Origin: Helichrysum umbraculigerum
Taxonomy: Eukaryota > Streptophyta > Magnoliopsida > Asterales > Asteraceae
Assembly (NCBI GenBank): GCA_949592205.1
Contig: CATIUR010000004.1
Location: forward strand, 71,335,837 to 71,399,836
Length of the DNA stretch: 64,000 bases
Reading direction: 5' to 3'
Part shown: positions 8,318 through 20,300 of the stretch, piece by piece
How the letters are laid out: every line of letters begins with the position of its first letter
Numbering within the stretch: the stretch's first letter is position 1
Position numbers and translations under genes: made by a program
The notes under the pieces: generated by a model
Told to the model about the DNA's origin: nothing
Database searches by the model: none
Seen by the model: only the letters and a program-made list of their open reading frames with translations

Positions 8318-11017
8318 TGTGACAACCGTCAATTTAGGACTATAGTTTAGTGCCTAATCAAGTTTTAATACATGTAATTAGTTCTGTGTTAGGCTAATTA
8401 ATGTATCAATTATCATATATATTGTTGAATATATATCTACAATTATGCAATTTGTTTAAATCGTACGAGTTTCAAATCGAATAAATTTCGATACAATAAA
8501 TACGGACGTTGGTGACCAACTTTTATTAAATAACGTTTTTATGACAAATGTATTATTTTTATAATACTTCGTATTCATTCATGCCGTACAATCAGAAAGT
8601 TACACAATTTAAATTGTAAAATGCGCAAACTAAATAAACCAACTTACATTATAACTCAAACGTAAACTTAATTGTAAAATATTTAAATAAAATATAGCGT
8701 AATAAAATTGTAATTTAAAATGTACCAATTAATACTTTAAATAATTATTTAACGTTTAAACGACGGAGCAAACGAACACCGCACGGAGCGGAAACGCGGG
8801 GCGAAAATGGGGGCTTAACCTCCCATTCCCACCCTCTCTTTCTCATTTATCTCATTTCTTTCTCTCTCTTTTTCTTCTTTTTCTCTCAACTCAACTACCA
8901 CCACTTTCATTTCCATTTCATCAAAAACGCAAAATAAACATACTAAACGACCTTGGATCGCCATACTCGTTTGGAAGAAAACACTCACCTCATCTCGATC
9001 TATCATCCTACCTTTTCGGATTCTTGATCCGACGATTTGTAAGTTTCCGACAAAACCCGACATCTCTCGTTTTTACTTACTTTTCATATATTATTGTTTG
9101 GATAAGCTTAATATGTCCCTATGAGGGTTGGGTAAAAGAATCAGACCAAACGGAAACCCGAAAACACGTTTTTGGCTCGAAATCCGTCGAACAGCGGCTA
9201 GTGTCGCATAGACACCAGCAGCGTATAGCGACACTTCATGCGACACTCCTTAAGTGCCGCTATACCTCAGATACCGACACTCCTTAAGTGTCGCCTAAGC
9301 TCAATTGTTGACCTTTGACCGTCACTAGATAAGTGACGCCCTATACTCTATAGCGACACTTGTTAAGTGCCGCCATATTCTTTTAGCCAACACAACATAC
9401 CGTCACTAGATAAGTGACGCCCCATGTTCTATACCGACACTTCATAAGTGTCGCATATAATCCCATTTTGATCTATACCCGTCACTCTACAAGTGACGCC
9501 ATGCCATTTTACGCGACACTTCGGTAGTGCCGCTATGTTACGCGTCACTCCTTAAGTGACGCCCAAATGTCCGAAATAATCATTTTATACGACACTTCCT
9601 AAGTGTCGCCGTTATGCTGAACCCGTCACTCCTGAAGTGACGCATACGACTTCATACGACACTACACCAGTGACGCTATACTTTCCAATCTGACATTGAA
9701 CCCGACACTTCGGTAGTGTCGCATGAACACCATTAGTGACGCCTATAGTGACGCATAAAACAGCAGATTGTCCAACTATTCTTACACCAAGTGTCGAGAT
9801 TTTTCAACTTCAAATACTTATTCCATACGACTTTTAGAACATGATGGGACTTATATTTCAAGAGTAACACTTCAAAAACAAGACTATAACAACAACACTT
9901 TTATATCAACAATTCACCAACGGGCCGTACGCGTTTTCAAAACATACTTCAACCCTCAAACAAGTTGTTGTAACTTGTGTCAATTCAATCAAACAAGTCG
10001 TTGTAACTTGTGTCAATTCAACCAAACAAGTCGTAGTAACTTGTAACAATACAATCAACCAAATCGGGGAAATTTGGACATTAAGTTAGACAAACAATTT
10101 CAATGGTAGTCTTTCGAGATACCAATACAATTAATAACAATTCAAGTGTCGTGGACACATTCAGGTTTCAAGTCTTTGGACACCAATACACTGCTAATTA
10201 CTTCAAGTTTATTAAGTTAAACACATCAGGAATCAGGTGAGTTTCATAGCCCCATTTTCACTACTTTTACCAGGGGTGTGATATTACTACATCATTTTGT
10301 TTTACAAGTAGAACGCAAGTGACAAACTTCAAATACTACATGAGTTTCAAGCTAATCAATTTAAAGTCCTCCATAAGCATAGTCTCTAGTATTTTATAGC
10401 GTGAATGTTAGTATATGATATCATATGGGATTGACAATCCTCATCCGGGTTAGCACGCACTAATCGGTCAAACGGATGTATTAGCATTTGGGAAGACGAG
10501 TGTTGATTAGGCACTCGTAGGAGGCAAATCAGTTAGGTTTCCTTAATTGGGCCTGACAAATCAGTTAAGCTCAGACTATGTGCTCATGGACAGTATAACT
10601 TTTATTTTGCTTAAGTGCATTTTAAATTCATTATAAATCTTGCGGTTCTGACAATTATACATTGACATACAAACCTGTGAGCTCACCAGCGTTTTCGCTG
10701 ACCCATTTTAGTATATATCACAGGTACCCAGCAGTAGGTTGACTGCACAAGCAGGGATTTCTAGCTCGAGTCAGCATACATACAATTAGAGATTGGACTG
10801 CATTATTATATTTTGTAAAAGTAATTATGCCATGTAATCTCTCAATTTCAGGAACCGAGCTAGTGCAATACTATTTTTGATGTAAACTTTCACTTTATTA
10901 ATACAAGTTTAAAACGACGCATATAGTGGTCGTTCATTATTATCTTTGTGCTTTGTATATTGATTAGTGGCACCCAAATCAAGCTTCCGCAAATCATTAA
11001 ATTTGGGGGGTGTCACA
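8318..11017 (+). mobile_element. Solo LTR E with TSD caaga
   Basis: This 2700-bp unit starts TGTGACAACC and ends GGTGTCACA. It is flanked by caaga at 8313-8317 and 11018-11022. The empty site is seen in the other C LTR (about 51829), where GTCAAGAGGACCGG runs through. The left half is AT-rich with a CT-rich leader (8815-8900) and a splice-donor-like TTTGTAAGTTTCC (about 9037). No PBS, gag or pol is present, so it is a solo LTR left by recombination. Its 3' end (AAGCTTCCGCAAA...) resembles that of solo LTR G. Confidence 0.9.
9241..9722 (+). repeat. Array of alternating CGACACT and CGTCACT hairpins
   Basis: Thirteen ~20-nt inverted repeats start at 9241, 9275, 9320, 9354, 9401, 9435, 9480, 9514, 9543, 9590, 9624, 9658 and 9703. 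Two stem types alternate almost strictly: CGACACT...AGTGTCG and CGTCACT...AGTGACG. Steps of about 34 and 46 bp make a higher-order period near 80 bp. A few arms are imperfect (AGTGCCG). More decayed words lie at 9198-9240 and 9730-9755. Confidence 0.9.
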
Positions 11018-11746
11018 CAAGAGGACCGGCAGTTCCTGGTATACTATCACAGAAACCCACAATCACTGGTATACTATCACAGTCATCTACCGATAGCTTG
11101 AGTACTACCTTCACTGACATAAGTACATCCTCAACTATGTGTATCGGAAGACCCAAACAGCTACACAGTAGTAAACAAGCCCAACCATTGTTGACCTCCG
11201 AATCAACTCACATAGTCACATAAAAGCATAATCATCACGCAGTTATGGAATAGCAACTGAACAACTGATATAATCAATCAACTACAGCAAACCAATCACA
11301 TATCCAAGAGCTAAACAAATGGAATTAACAAAAACAATATCTATAATTAATCATAACCAAAACTACCCTGATTTACCCGTTGTAACCGAACCCGTTACAA
11401 CTGGGTTGAACCGAGGATTACAGTAACCACTCACCGATAGTCCCGGTCTTGAACTCAGTGATCTTATATTACTGAGTTGCCGCCTGCTTATCTGAGAACA
11501 ATAATAACAAGTCAGTAATAATCCAACACCGATATTCATATCATAACAATATAACATATCTTCAAATTCGTAACTTCATTTATCATAACCTTATTAAACT
11601 AAATTATGCCATCTCTATATTCTATTAAACATTTATCAATTATATTTACTGATATCACAAAAGTCATATATCATATACAAATACTTAAACTAAATCATGA
11701 AAGTAAACTACTTCTGCCCAGCACCCAATCGCGTCGCTATTAACTA

Positions 11747-11805
11747 AGATTGCGTCGCAATCTGTTACACATCACGCCGTGATTGTACTTGGTCGCGCTG
11801 CGACC
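11747..11805 (-). repeat. Three different palindromic words in LTR C
   Basis: AGATTGCGTCGCAATCT (11747-11763), ATCACGCCGTGAT (11771-11783) and GGTCGC-GCT-GCGACC (11791-11805) are each self-complementary around a 1- or 3-nt centre. On minus they follow GAGCTGCTGTGCAAGAAC. Confidence 0.8.
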
Positions 11806-12610
11806 TGGTTCTGTACATCAGACCCTGAACCTGTTCTTGCACAGCAGCTCCGAATTCACAATCAAAAACACCAATCTGACTTTCTACTTAAGCAATTATA
11901 ACTTATTTCATTTACTAAGTTTATAATAACATCAATAACACTTCTCCTAACATCATCAACATCATAATATATTCAATCATCTCAATCTCATGGTTATCTT
12001 TTTTTATCCAATCTACCTTTAAAGAACATCAATTAAATCCATTTTCAACACAACAAAATCAGTAACATCATCATAAAATCATCAATGATAATCCATCTTT
12101 AATAAACCCTGTGATTTCTATCAATCAAAGAAAAACAACATAATCATGTATAATAAACAAGGATACTTACCAAGTAAAAGAACTAGATTGGTGAGGAACT
12201 AATTTGATGATGATGATTATGATTCTGATTCTAAGAACTTGAATCCACAAATGAATTTACCTTTCTTTAATTTAGTTTATAAAAGTATTTTAGGTGAAAG
12301 AAATTGAGAGAGTTCAAGAAACATAAAGAACAAATTAGGTGATATTTAGGACGGTCCACCACCGCTTCCCATTTAAATACAATGCAATAATTATACCCCT
12401 TCTAATCCTATTGTCTGGAACCTGAAAATACTCGCGAGCCAAAACATTTTATTTTACCGTTAGTTTCAAGAATTTAAAACAAATACTATTTTACTAGTCA
12501 CAATAAGTCCTGTGACTCTTTTACTCATTTATTTTCAAATCAAACAAAATAAACTATTTCCCGTTATTTAAATAATCATTTATTTTCGGGCCCAGAAACC
12601 GGGTGTTACA

Positions 12611-12651
12611 AATCTTCCCCCTTTAAAAGATTTCGTCCCCGAAATCTACCC
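12611..12651 (-). other. PPT and pre-PPT hairpin of element C
   Basis: On minus, AAAGGGGGAAGATT lies directly before the LTR TG. It is preceded by AGATTTCGGGGACGAAATCT, a perfect stem of 8 bp with a 4-nt loop (12632-12651). Related hairpins occupy the same place in elements A and B. Confidence 0.8.
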
Positions 12652-12959
12652 ATGCCTATTCAATAAGCAAATCTATATCTCATTCATATATAGAAAATAT
12701 ATTAAAACCAAGTTAACTCAAAGTATACCTGTCGTGTCGTCATTCAGCCCAAGCATTTCTCCCACAGTCATCTGAAATGCTCTACCAGTCGCTGGCGGTA
12801 TATTCTTCCTCTTTTGCCCCAAAGATGACGCAGAACCCGAAGCCGAATCCCTTTCCAATCTAGATCCCAGCTTAATCTTCTCCGGACACCTTCCTGATCT
12901 ATGTCCCTCCTTTTGACAATTCCAGCAAACAAACTGAGGAAAAGTACAATCTCGAATAC
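12652..12959 (-). pseudogene. gag: gag zinc-knuckle remnant of element C
   Basis: On minus, 12959-12718 encodes the end of gag: a CCHC knuckle CWNCQKEGHRSGRC, then QKRKNIPPATGRAFQMTVGE. This aligns with the same place in element A (CWTCKKEGHRVGQC, QKRKNPPPATSRAFQMTVDE). Shortly after this the frame ends, and only ~100 bp separate it from the PPT. Protease, RT, RNase H and integrase are therefore missing, an internal deletion of several kb. Its upstream side is cut by the B insertion; gag resumes at 40757 and then at 51058. Confidence 0.8.
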
Positions 12960-13385
12960 TGTCGCACCCCCAAAACACGTGGCAGCGGAAACATGAGGTG
13001 TCATGGGGGCGCCCACCAAATCAAATATCACAACACAAGATTAAAGCAAACAACCTCTATATGAGACGTTTGAAAATATTACATACCATAAATTCAAATT
13101 GTTTACAACCGTTGTACAAAACATTGGAGTTCGCATAAAATGTGTAGATTACATAACTACAAACTATAGTAAAATGCAATCTAAATCCTTTGAGTTTGAA
13201 AGCAATGCGACTTGAGCTAAGGTATCCATAAGCGTCCTACTGCTGTGGGTTACCTGAGAAATACATACTAAAAGGGTCAACATAAAGTTGGTGAGTTCAT
13301 AGAGTTGTTTAACAATTGTTTAAATGTTGGTATAAAACCCAATAGTATGAAACACGAGTTATGAAACACAAGATTTTAACAGTTG

Positions 13386-13469
13386 TATCATTCAACAATG
13401 ATAAGTAATTGTATCGTTTAACAAACGATAAGTAATTGTGTTGAGTAAATGTATCGTTAACAAACGATA
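13386..13469 (-). repeat. TATCRTT hairpin triplet in LTR B
   Basis: TATCATT-CAAC-AATGATA (13386-13403), TATCGTTT-AAC-AAACGATA (13412-13430) and TATCGTT-AACA-AACGATA (13452-13469). The A-T pair of the first becomes a G-C pair in the other two, so pairing is kept. The triplet is preserved in LTR B#2 (29777-29860) and B#3 (about 37887-37970). Confidence 0.8.
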
Positions 13470-14308
13470 AATAAATATGTAGTTGCACGGATGCAAAAAT
13501 ATGTATACCATTTGCCATGAGCTCATAGTCCGAAGCTTAACAATGTGTGTCGTGCCTCTTTCAAGTACACGATCGTGGGTGCCCCAATGCAAGTGTCTAA
13601 TCCGGTACACTCGTTATGAACAAATATTAATACGTCCGTTTGACAGGTTAGCGCGACTAACCCGGACGGGGATTGTCAGTCCCAAATAGATCTATTTACT
13701 AATATTCACGCTTTAGCAAAACTAACAAACTATGATGTGTAGGGCCTTTGTGGATTAGTGTGTTAACTCATGCAATCCGTATAGCGTTGTTTATGGTACT
13801 TGTGTTCATAAAAGCAGTTGTATAAAGCAAGAGTAATAAGCAGTTGTAGTATGTATTATCCCCCAAAATAGTTATAAAACAGTAAAAAGAGGGGCTATGA
13901 AACTCACCTGAGTTTTAGCAATTAGTAAGCAAGCAATATCAAGTAGCAAGCAATGTGTGATCCAATGTGTAGCCTTCTAACGTCCTAAACGTATAAGGTT
14001 GGGTATAAGTAGATGTCTCAAAAGACCATCTATAGCGATTGTATAAGTAGGGGTCAATGTCCACTTAAGATAATCGTGTAGGTGGAGGGTTAATGTCCAC
14101 CTAGAGCTAGTTCATCAACTAGTATGTCTAAATAAGTTGTTCAAGTTCGTTTCTTAAAAACGTGTACGACCCGTTGGTGAAAGTTTGTAATAATAATTCA
14201 TTTAGACATTATTATCAAGTTTGTTTTGTTGTATGTTATTCAGTAGTACAAATCGTGCGTTGCAAATAGATTATTTTAGTTTGTATAAGCCTTAAACCGT
14301 AGGTCAAA

Positions 14309-14576
14309 GTTGGTCAACCCTGGTCAACTGGTCAAACCTGGTCAAACTAGTCAAACCTGGTCAAACCTGGTCAAATTGGTCAAACCTGGTCAAACCTGGT
14401 CAAACTAGTCAAATCTGGTCAAACCTGGTCAAACTTGGTCAAACCTGGTCAAACCTGGTTAAGGTTGGTCAAACTATGAGTCACTTATAGAGTCACTTAT
14501 GATTTATGAGTCACTTATAGAGTCACTTTTGATTTATGAGTCACTTATAGAGTCACTTATGATTTATGAGTCAGTT
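14309..14576 (-). repeat. W-box-like and TGAGTCA tandem arrays in LTR B
   Basis: First comes about a dozen tandem GGTCAAACCT-type units (14309-14470). On the element's own strand these read AGGTTTGACC, each holding the TTGACC core of a W-box (WRKY sites). Then come repeats of GAGTCACTTATAGAGTCAC with GATTTATGAGTCAC (14477-14576), each holding TGAGTCA, a GCN4-type bZIP core. Copy number differs between LTRs: arrays recur at 33792-34150, 35230-35632 and 38812-39015. Confidence 0.85.
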
Positions 14577-15277
14577 TCTAATTCGGGAAGCTTTCTAAGT
14601 TTAGTTTTTGGTCTAAGTTACTAATTAAGTCACCTAAAACCATTTTTATTACCACTTTCCAAAAATAGTAAGTTTTGTCGTTTTTAGCCACCGAGCCGTT
14701 TTTGTTGGCTTGGTCAAACCTACTCGGTTTGACCCGAAACTTTTACCCAACCCATATATCAGTTTATAGAGTCCAAATAATTTGTCAGTTCGTGTCGGAG
14801 TTCATCCAAAGTGTCGGTTTCTAACATGCAACCTAAAAATTCAAGATTTCATATTTTCGACTTTTGTCGGTTTGGTTCGCCATTTAATTTCTACCACTTC
14901 TGGTCCAAACTAGGGTCTGAGATTTTTACCAACTGATCATGTATGTATCTAGTCTAACATATAATTTTTACAGCAACCATAGTATCCATTTACATATTTA
15001 AACAAATTCGCGTATGAACCATACTCATTTTCCGAAAACTTCCAGACCAGGTTCAAAGATCCGATTATAGACAAAAATACGTAGAGATCTGGAAAAAGTG
15101 TAAAACACGAAAGTTGTAGCTCTTTTCAATACGCAACTTTTTAAAAAAAAATCGTTGTCTAACTCCTCCTATAACTCAAGTTATGACCATTTTACCAGAC
15201 TGACTTTTTGTTGGCAGATTATGCATGTTCTTGAATAAAGTATAAAAACGTATTTTAACATGGTGTTTGGACATAAT

Positions 15278-17360
15278 TATAACACCCCTCATTCCATAGT
15301 AATAATATTATAGATAATACGGAAGCGAAGATAAATAAAATGCCATAATTTGTTACATATTCTCCGAAAATACCAAAAACAGTTTAGATGTTTAAGACAC
15401 ATCAACTTGATACTTGTTCCAAAAGATTAGCATGACGGGGTATTATATAGACTAAACTGAACAGTTACAAAAATAATCAGAGTAGCTTGAATATCAAACA
15501 TTCCATGTTTCCAAGGTTTGAGCTTCATGCTACCCACCCGCATGCACAAACAAAAGTCTGCAGGAAGTAACAACGAGGGATTAGCACATAGCTAAGTGAG
15601 TAAATCCAACACTCAACATTTAACTTAGCTAAACCAATTAACTACAACAAATATTCGCAAACACATCAGTCAATAACAACTTAATGAGGATCGGCGGATC
15701 CGGGGATAACCTTAGTACCCGGGCGGCTCCCCAAGATCACTTATCCAAACATATCCGTATGGCCATAACGGACGAGACCGATAGCTAGTGTTTATTATAC
15801 TTAGGTACAGTTCAGCACACACAACAAATGAAGTACATCCCTATACCATTCACACAACAACACACTAGCCCAACCAACAGTTCATCAACTCGTTGACCTC
15901 ATTAACAACAACGCACGAAGGCCACACAAAGCACATATAGGCATATGATCAACAATAACAACTAATCAACTCAATAAACAAGTCTACGTTTACCCGTCGT
16001 AATCAAATGATTACAACTAAGCCAAACGGTAAGTTTTGAATCCACTCACCAATACCTTCGTCCTCAACTACTCAGATTCTCGGGGCAACTTTGTCTTTCA
16101 AAGGATCTGAGATTCAACACCAATAAAAAGTTAGTAATCGAAATCGCCCAAATATAACTTATAAAAGTTCAACACATTTGGAACTCATTAATATAAACAT
16201 CTAGATTACTAACTACTGATCATGCATATTCAATCATAATGTATCATATAATCATCAATTAGTTATTTGTATTAAGATTGAAATAAATTACAAGAACTAA
16301 AATCAAAACATCCTGAAACCGGCCCCCAAGCCGCCGGCTTCCCATGGCTAACCGCCGGGTCACCCCATTCACCCGCCGGGTGAATTGTGTTTTTCATCAA
16401 CAGAACTTTATTGAGTTTTAAAGCCTCTAGCATCCGCCGGTTTGGTCATTGACCCACCGGTTAGGGGTCACAAGCCGCCGGCTTGGTAGGTGAAGCCGCC
16501 GGCTTCTCCAACATCAAACAGAAACCGCCGGCTAGGCTCATCAAGCCGCCGACTTCTCCTCCAGATCAAGAACAGCAGCAGCAGCTATGAATAATGCACG
16601 AACCAAAAACTACCAAAATCTCATTTTCGACCAAATATGCATAAAAACTCGATTTCGAAACTTGTAATAACTTCATACAATACTTATCTAACATATACCA
16701 ACTTCCATAACATTTAAAGATTCAAGATTACACCAAAATTATGCAATCAATTAGGTTTTCAACCATTTCCAAATCAAAGCTCATAATCATGGATTTGATG
16801 CATAGAACTAGTTAAGAATCACACATATGATTACATGTCACAAATATTTACCATCTAAAACTCAAGAATCATCTCAATTATCAATTTCATCACTTATTCT
16901 AAAAATTGAGTTCATAACTAAAATCACTTACAAAGAGAAGGAAGAACAAGATGATCAAGCTAGATGATGATGATACTAGTAGATTACAATCTCCAATCAC
17001 CTATTAGTTTGATGATTTCACTATAGGATTTAGGTTAGGGTTTATTTGTTTGTTCTAAGAAAAGAGATGAAATGAAATGGAAATTGGTAAAGTAACAAAT
17101 AAAGGATCGGCCCATCTTTATAATCATTTAACAGTGTGGGTATTTTATACCCGCTCTAAATCTATTGTCTGGCACTTAATTACTAAATGCGAGAAATTCA
17201 TTTTATTGTACCGTCAACTTTAATATATTAAAACAAGCAACATTTTATAATCCACAATAAGTCCTAAGACATATTTCACCAACTTTCACAAAATTATTTA
17301 AAACTATTAAATACTCAATTATAAATAGAAAAATACCAGGTTACCGGAGAGGATGTTACA
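15278..17360 (-). repeat. 3' LTR of element A
   Basis: 2083 bp, plus-strand ends TATAACACCCCTC and GGATGTTACA. The minus 3' terminus is TA, whereas the 5' LTR keeps CA. On minus the promoter reads CCAGACAATAG (17162-17172), then GTATAAAATA (17141-17151). The word array lies about 600 nt further downstream. Confidence 0.95.
16328..16556 (-). repeat. AAGCCGCCGGCTT word array in LTR A (3' copy)
   Basis: It has repeated 11-15-mers with an odd centre: AAGCCG-C-CGGCTT, ACCCG-C-CGGGT, TCACCCG-C-CGGGTGA and variants. On minus the array follows GCTGCTGCTGCTGTTCTTG. Compared with the 5' copy it lacks one 21-bp unit. Confidence 0.9.
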
Positions 17361-17372
17361 AATCTCCCCTCC
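17361..17372 (-). other. PPT of element A
   Basis: On minus, GGAGGGGAGATT stands between the pol stop codon and the TG of the LTR. The hairpin GATTTCGGGGACGAAATC lies just upstream, inside the last codons of pol (about 17382-17399). Confidence 0.85.
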
Positions 17373-20300
17373 TTAAGGAGATTTCGTCCCCGAAATCTCA
17401 GCCCTATCCAACAATCCAGGATGTCTGGATTTCATCGACTCCTCAGTCTCCCAAGTTAGGTTGGAACCTAAACTATGTCTCCATTTTACTAACACCATAG
17501 GAATTTGTTTCTTCCTAAGTTTGGTAATCTTTCGGTCTACAATTTCAACTGGTTCCTCTACTAACTTTTGGGTTTGATCAACCTTTAAATCTTGCAATGG
17601 AAGAATTTGTGACTGATCCTCTATATTACACTTTCTCAAGTAACATACGTTAAACGTATCATGAATACCAGAGAGCTCTGGAGGAAGATCCAATGCCATT
17701 GACTGATCGTTTACAACTTGTCGAATCTTGAATGGACCAATGTACCTAGGCGCCAACTTTCCACGTTTTCCGAATCTAATCACACCTTTCCACGGAGAAA
17801 CTTTAAGATACACTAATTCACATTCGGAAAATACAACCGGGCGTCTTTTAGGATCCGCATATTGTTTCTGTCTATCTCTTGCGGCTTTCAACTTCTCACG
17901 TGCAATAGCTACTTTATCCGCGGTTATTTGTACAATATCGGGCCCAGCAAACTGTTTCTCACCTGCCTCTAACCAACATGTAGGTGTGCGACAACGACGA
18001 CCATACAACATTTCATACGGAGGCATCCCAATACTTGAATGATACGAATTGTTGTAAGTAAATTCAACCAATGGAAGATGTGAATCCCATGAACCTCCAA
18101 ATTCCATAATACAAGCACGAAGCATATCCTCTAAAGTTTGAATTGTACGTTCTGACTGACCGTCTGTCTGAGGATGATAAGCTGTGCTAAGATTTACACG
18201 TGTACCCAACTCTTGTTGCAGACTTTGCCAAAAACGAGAAGCAAAACGAGTATCTCTATCTGACACAATCGATAATGGAATACCATGTCTGGAAACGATT
18301 TCGTTAACATACAATTGAGCAAGTTTAGTCAACGAAGCGGTCTCACTCGTAGCAAGAAAATGCGCGCTCTTTGTCAATCGATCCACTATAACCCAAATCA
18401 TATCATTGCCTCGAGCAGTACGCGGTAGCTTAGTCACAAAATCCATAGTTATATGATCCCATTTCCACTCAGGTATTTCCAACTGTTTTAGCGACCCATA
18501 TGGTTTTTGATGTTCCGCCTTAACCTGAGCACAAATATGACAAAATCCCACAAACTTTGCAATGTCGGTTTTCATCGTTGGCCACCAGTACAACGGTTTC
18601 AAATCATTATACATTCGAGTACTACCCGGATGAATAGACATTCGTGACTTATGAGCTTCATTCAAAATCAAATCCCGAATACCACCAATAGAAGGAATCC
18701 AAGCACGAGATTGATACGTCTTTAATCCCCTTGAATCATCAACTAATTCGTCCTTGCGTTTTAACATGATTTCGGTTTTCAAATTCTGATCCTTCAATGC
18801 TTCAAGTTGCACAACTTTAATTTGATCAATCAAATTCGAAGAAACATTCACTTTTAAATAGAAAACTCGATCAGGTGTATTCTTTCGACTCAAAGCATCG
18901 GCGACCACATTAGCTTTGCCCGGATGGTATCTAATCTCACAGTCATAATCTTTTATCAATTCCAACCATCGTCTCTGTCGCATATTCAATTCTTTCTGAG
19001 AGAACACATACTGTAAACTCTTGTGATCGGTACAAACAACACATCGAGTCCCATATAAGTAATGTCTCCAAAGTTTTAGGGCAAATACAACTGCTGCGAG
19101 TTCTAAATCATGCGTAGGATAATTCTTCTCATGTGGTTTCAACTGTCGAGAAGCATAAGCGATAACTCTATCCCTTTGCATTAAAACACAACCCAAACCT
19201 GAATATGAAGCGTCGCAATACACCACAAAATCATCAGTACCTTCTGGTAATGCCAAAATCGGTGTCTGGCACAACAATTGTTTCAATGTCTGAAAAGCTT
19301 GCTCCTGTTGATCAGTCCACACATACTTCTCATCTTTACGGGTTAGTTTAGTTAACGGACCAGCTATCTTAGAAAAATCTTTGATAAACTTCCGATAATA
19401 TCCCGCTAACCCAAGGAAACTCCTTATCTCAGAGACAGATTTCGGCGCATTCCAATTCATCACAGCTGCAACCTTTGATGGATCCACTTTCACACCATCT
19501 CGACAAATTATATGACCCAGAAACTGAACTTCTCGAATCCAGAATTCACATTTGGAAAACTTTGCATACAACTGTTCTCGTCTCAATGTTTCAAGAACCA
19601 ATCTCAAATGCGTAGCATGTTCAGTTTCAGATTTCGAATAAATAAGTATATCATCAATAAAAACAATCACAAATTGATCCAAAAATGGTCGACACACACG
19701 GTTCATCAAATCCATAAATACTGCTGGAGCATTTGTCAAACCAAAAGGCATAACCAGAAATTCATAATGACCGTACCTGGTTCGGAAAGCAGTTTTAGGT
19801 ATATCTTCTTCACAAACACGAACCTGATGATAACCCGACCTCAGATCAATTTTAGAATACACTGAAGAACCCTGTAACTGGTCAAACAAGTCATCTATTC
19901 TAGGAAAAGGGTACTTATTCTTCACGGTTCTCTTGTTCAATTCTCTATAATCAATACACATCCGCAATGACCCGTCCTTCTTTTTCACAAACAAAACTGG
20001 ATCACCCCATGGCGAAGAACTAGGTCTGATAAAACCTTTATCCAACAACTCCTGAATCTGATTCATCATTTCACGGATCTCAGAAGGAGCTAACCTATAG
20101 GGAGCTTTAGCAATCGGCGATGAACCCGGGACAAGATCAATTCTGTATTCAACTTCCCTAACTGGTGGTAACCCAGGCAACTCATCGGGAAACACTTCAG
20201 GGTACTCACAAACAACAGGAACATCCGAAATAGTTTTCCTTTCTAATTTGGCATCGACTACATAGGCTAGGTATGACTCGCAACCTTTTGACAATGACTT

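Larger units (their letters stand above)
7923..12610 (-). repeat. 3' LTR of element C, split by solo LTR E
   Basis: Plus-strand ends are TATAACACCTGACA (7923) and CCGGGTGTTACA (12610), followed by a minus-strand PPT. Without the E insertion it is about 1983 bp. The same LTR restarts at 51436 with matching order (GTGGAAGCGTTGTCCC, AACGAGGGATTAGC, CACTGGTATACTATCACAG). The core promoter on minus is CCAGACAATAG (12408-12418), then a GGTATAATTATT box near 12387-12398. The minus 3' terminus is TA rather than CA in both C LTRs. Confidence 0.85.
12960..15277 (-). repeat. LTR B#1, right-hand part of the 3' LTR (interrupted)
   Basis: Starts TGTCGCACCCCC on plus, as do the B LTRs at 29351 and 37461. 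It breaks at 15277, where element A entered, and resumes at 24229. The rejoined LTR is about 3.4 kb. It holds three hairpins (13386-13469) and two tandem arrays (14309-14576). The five bases before it (aatac, 12955-12959) are the candidate TSD; the partner at the far end of B is deleted. Confidence 0.85.

Noticed and set aside
8815..9063. 82-codon frame on minus in LTR E
   Set aside because: It is the complement of a CT-rich leader; composition explains the frame.
9241..9722. CRISPR-like array
   Set aside because: Plant nuclear context, repeats are inverted and of two alternating types, spacers are short and non-unique, and no cas gene is present.
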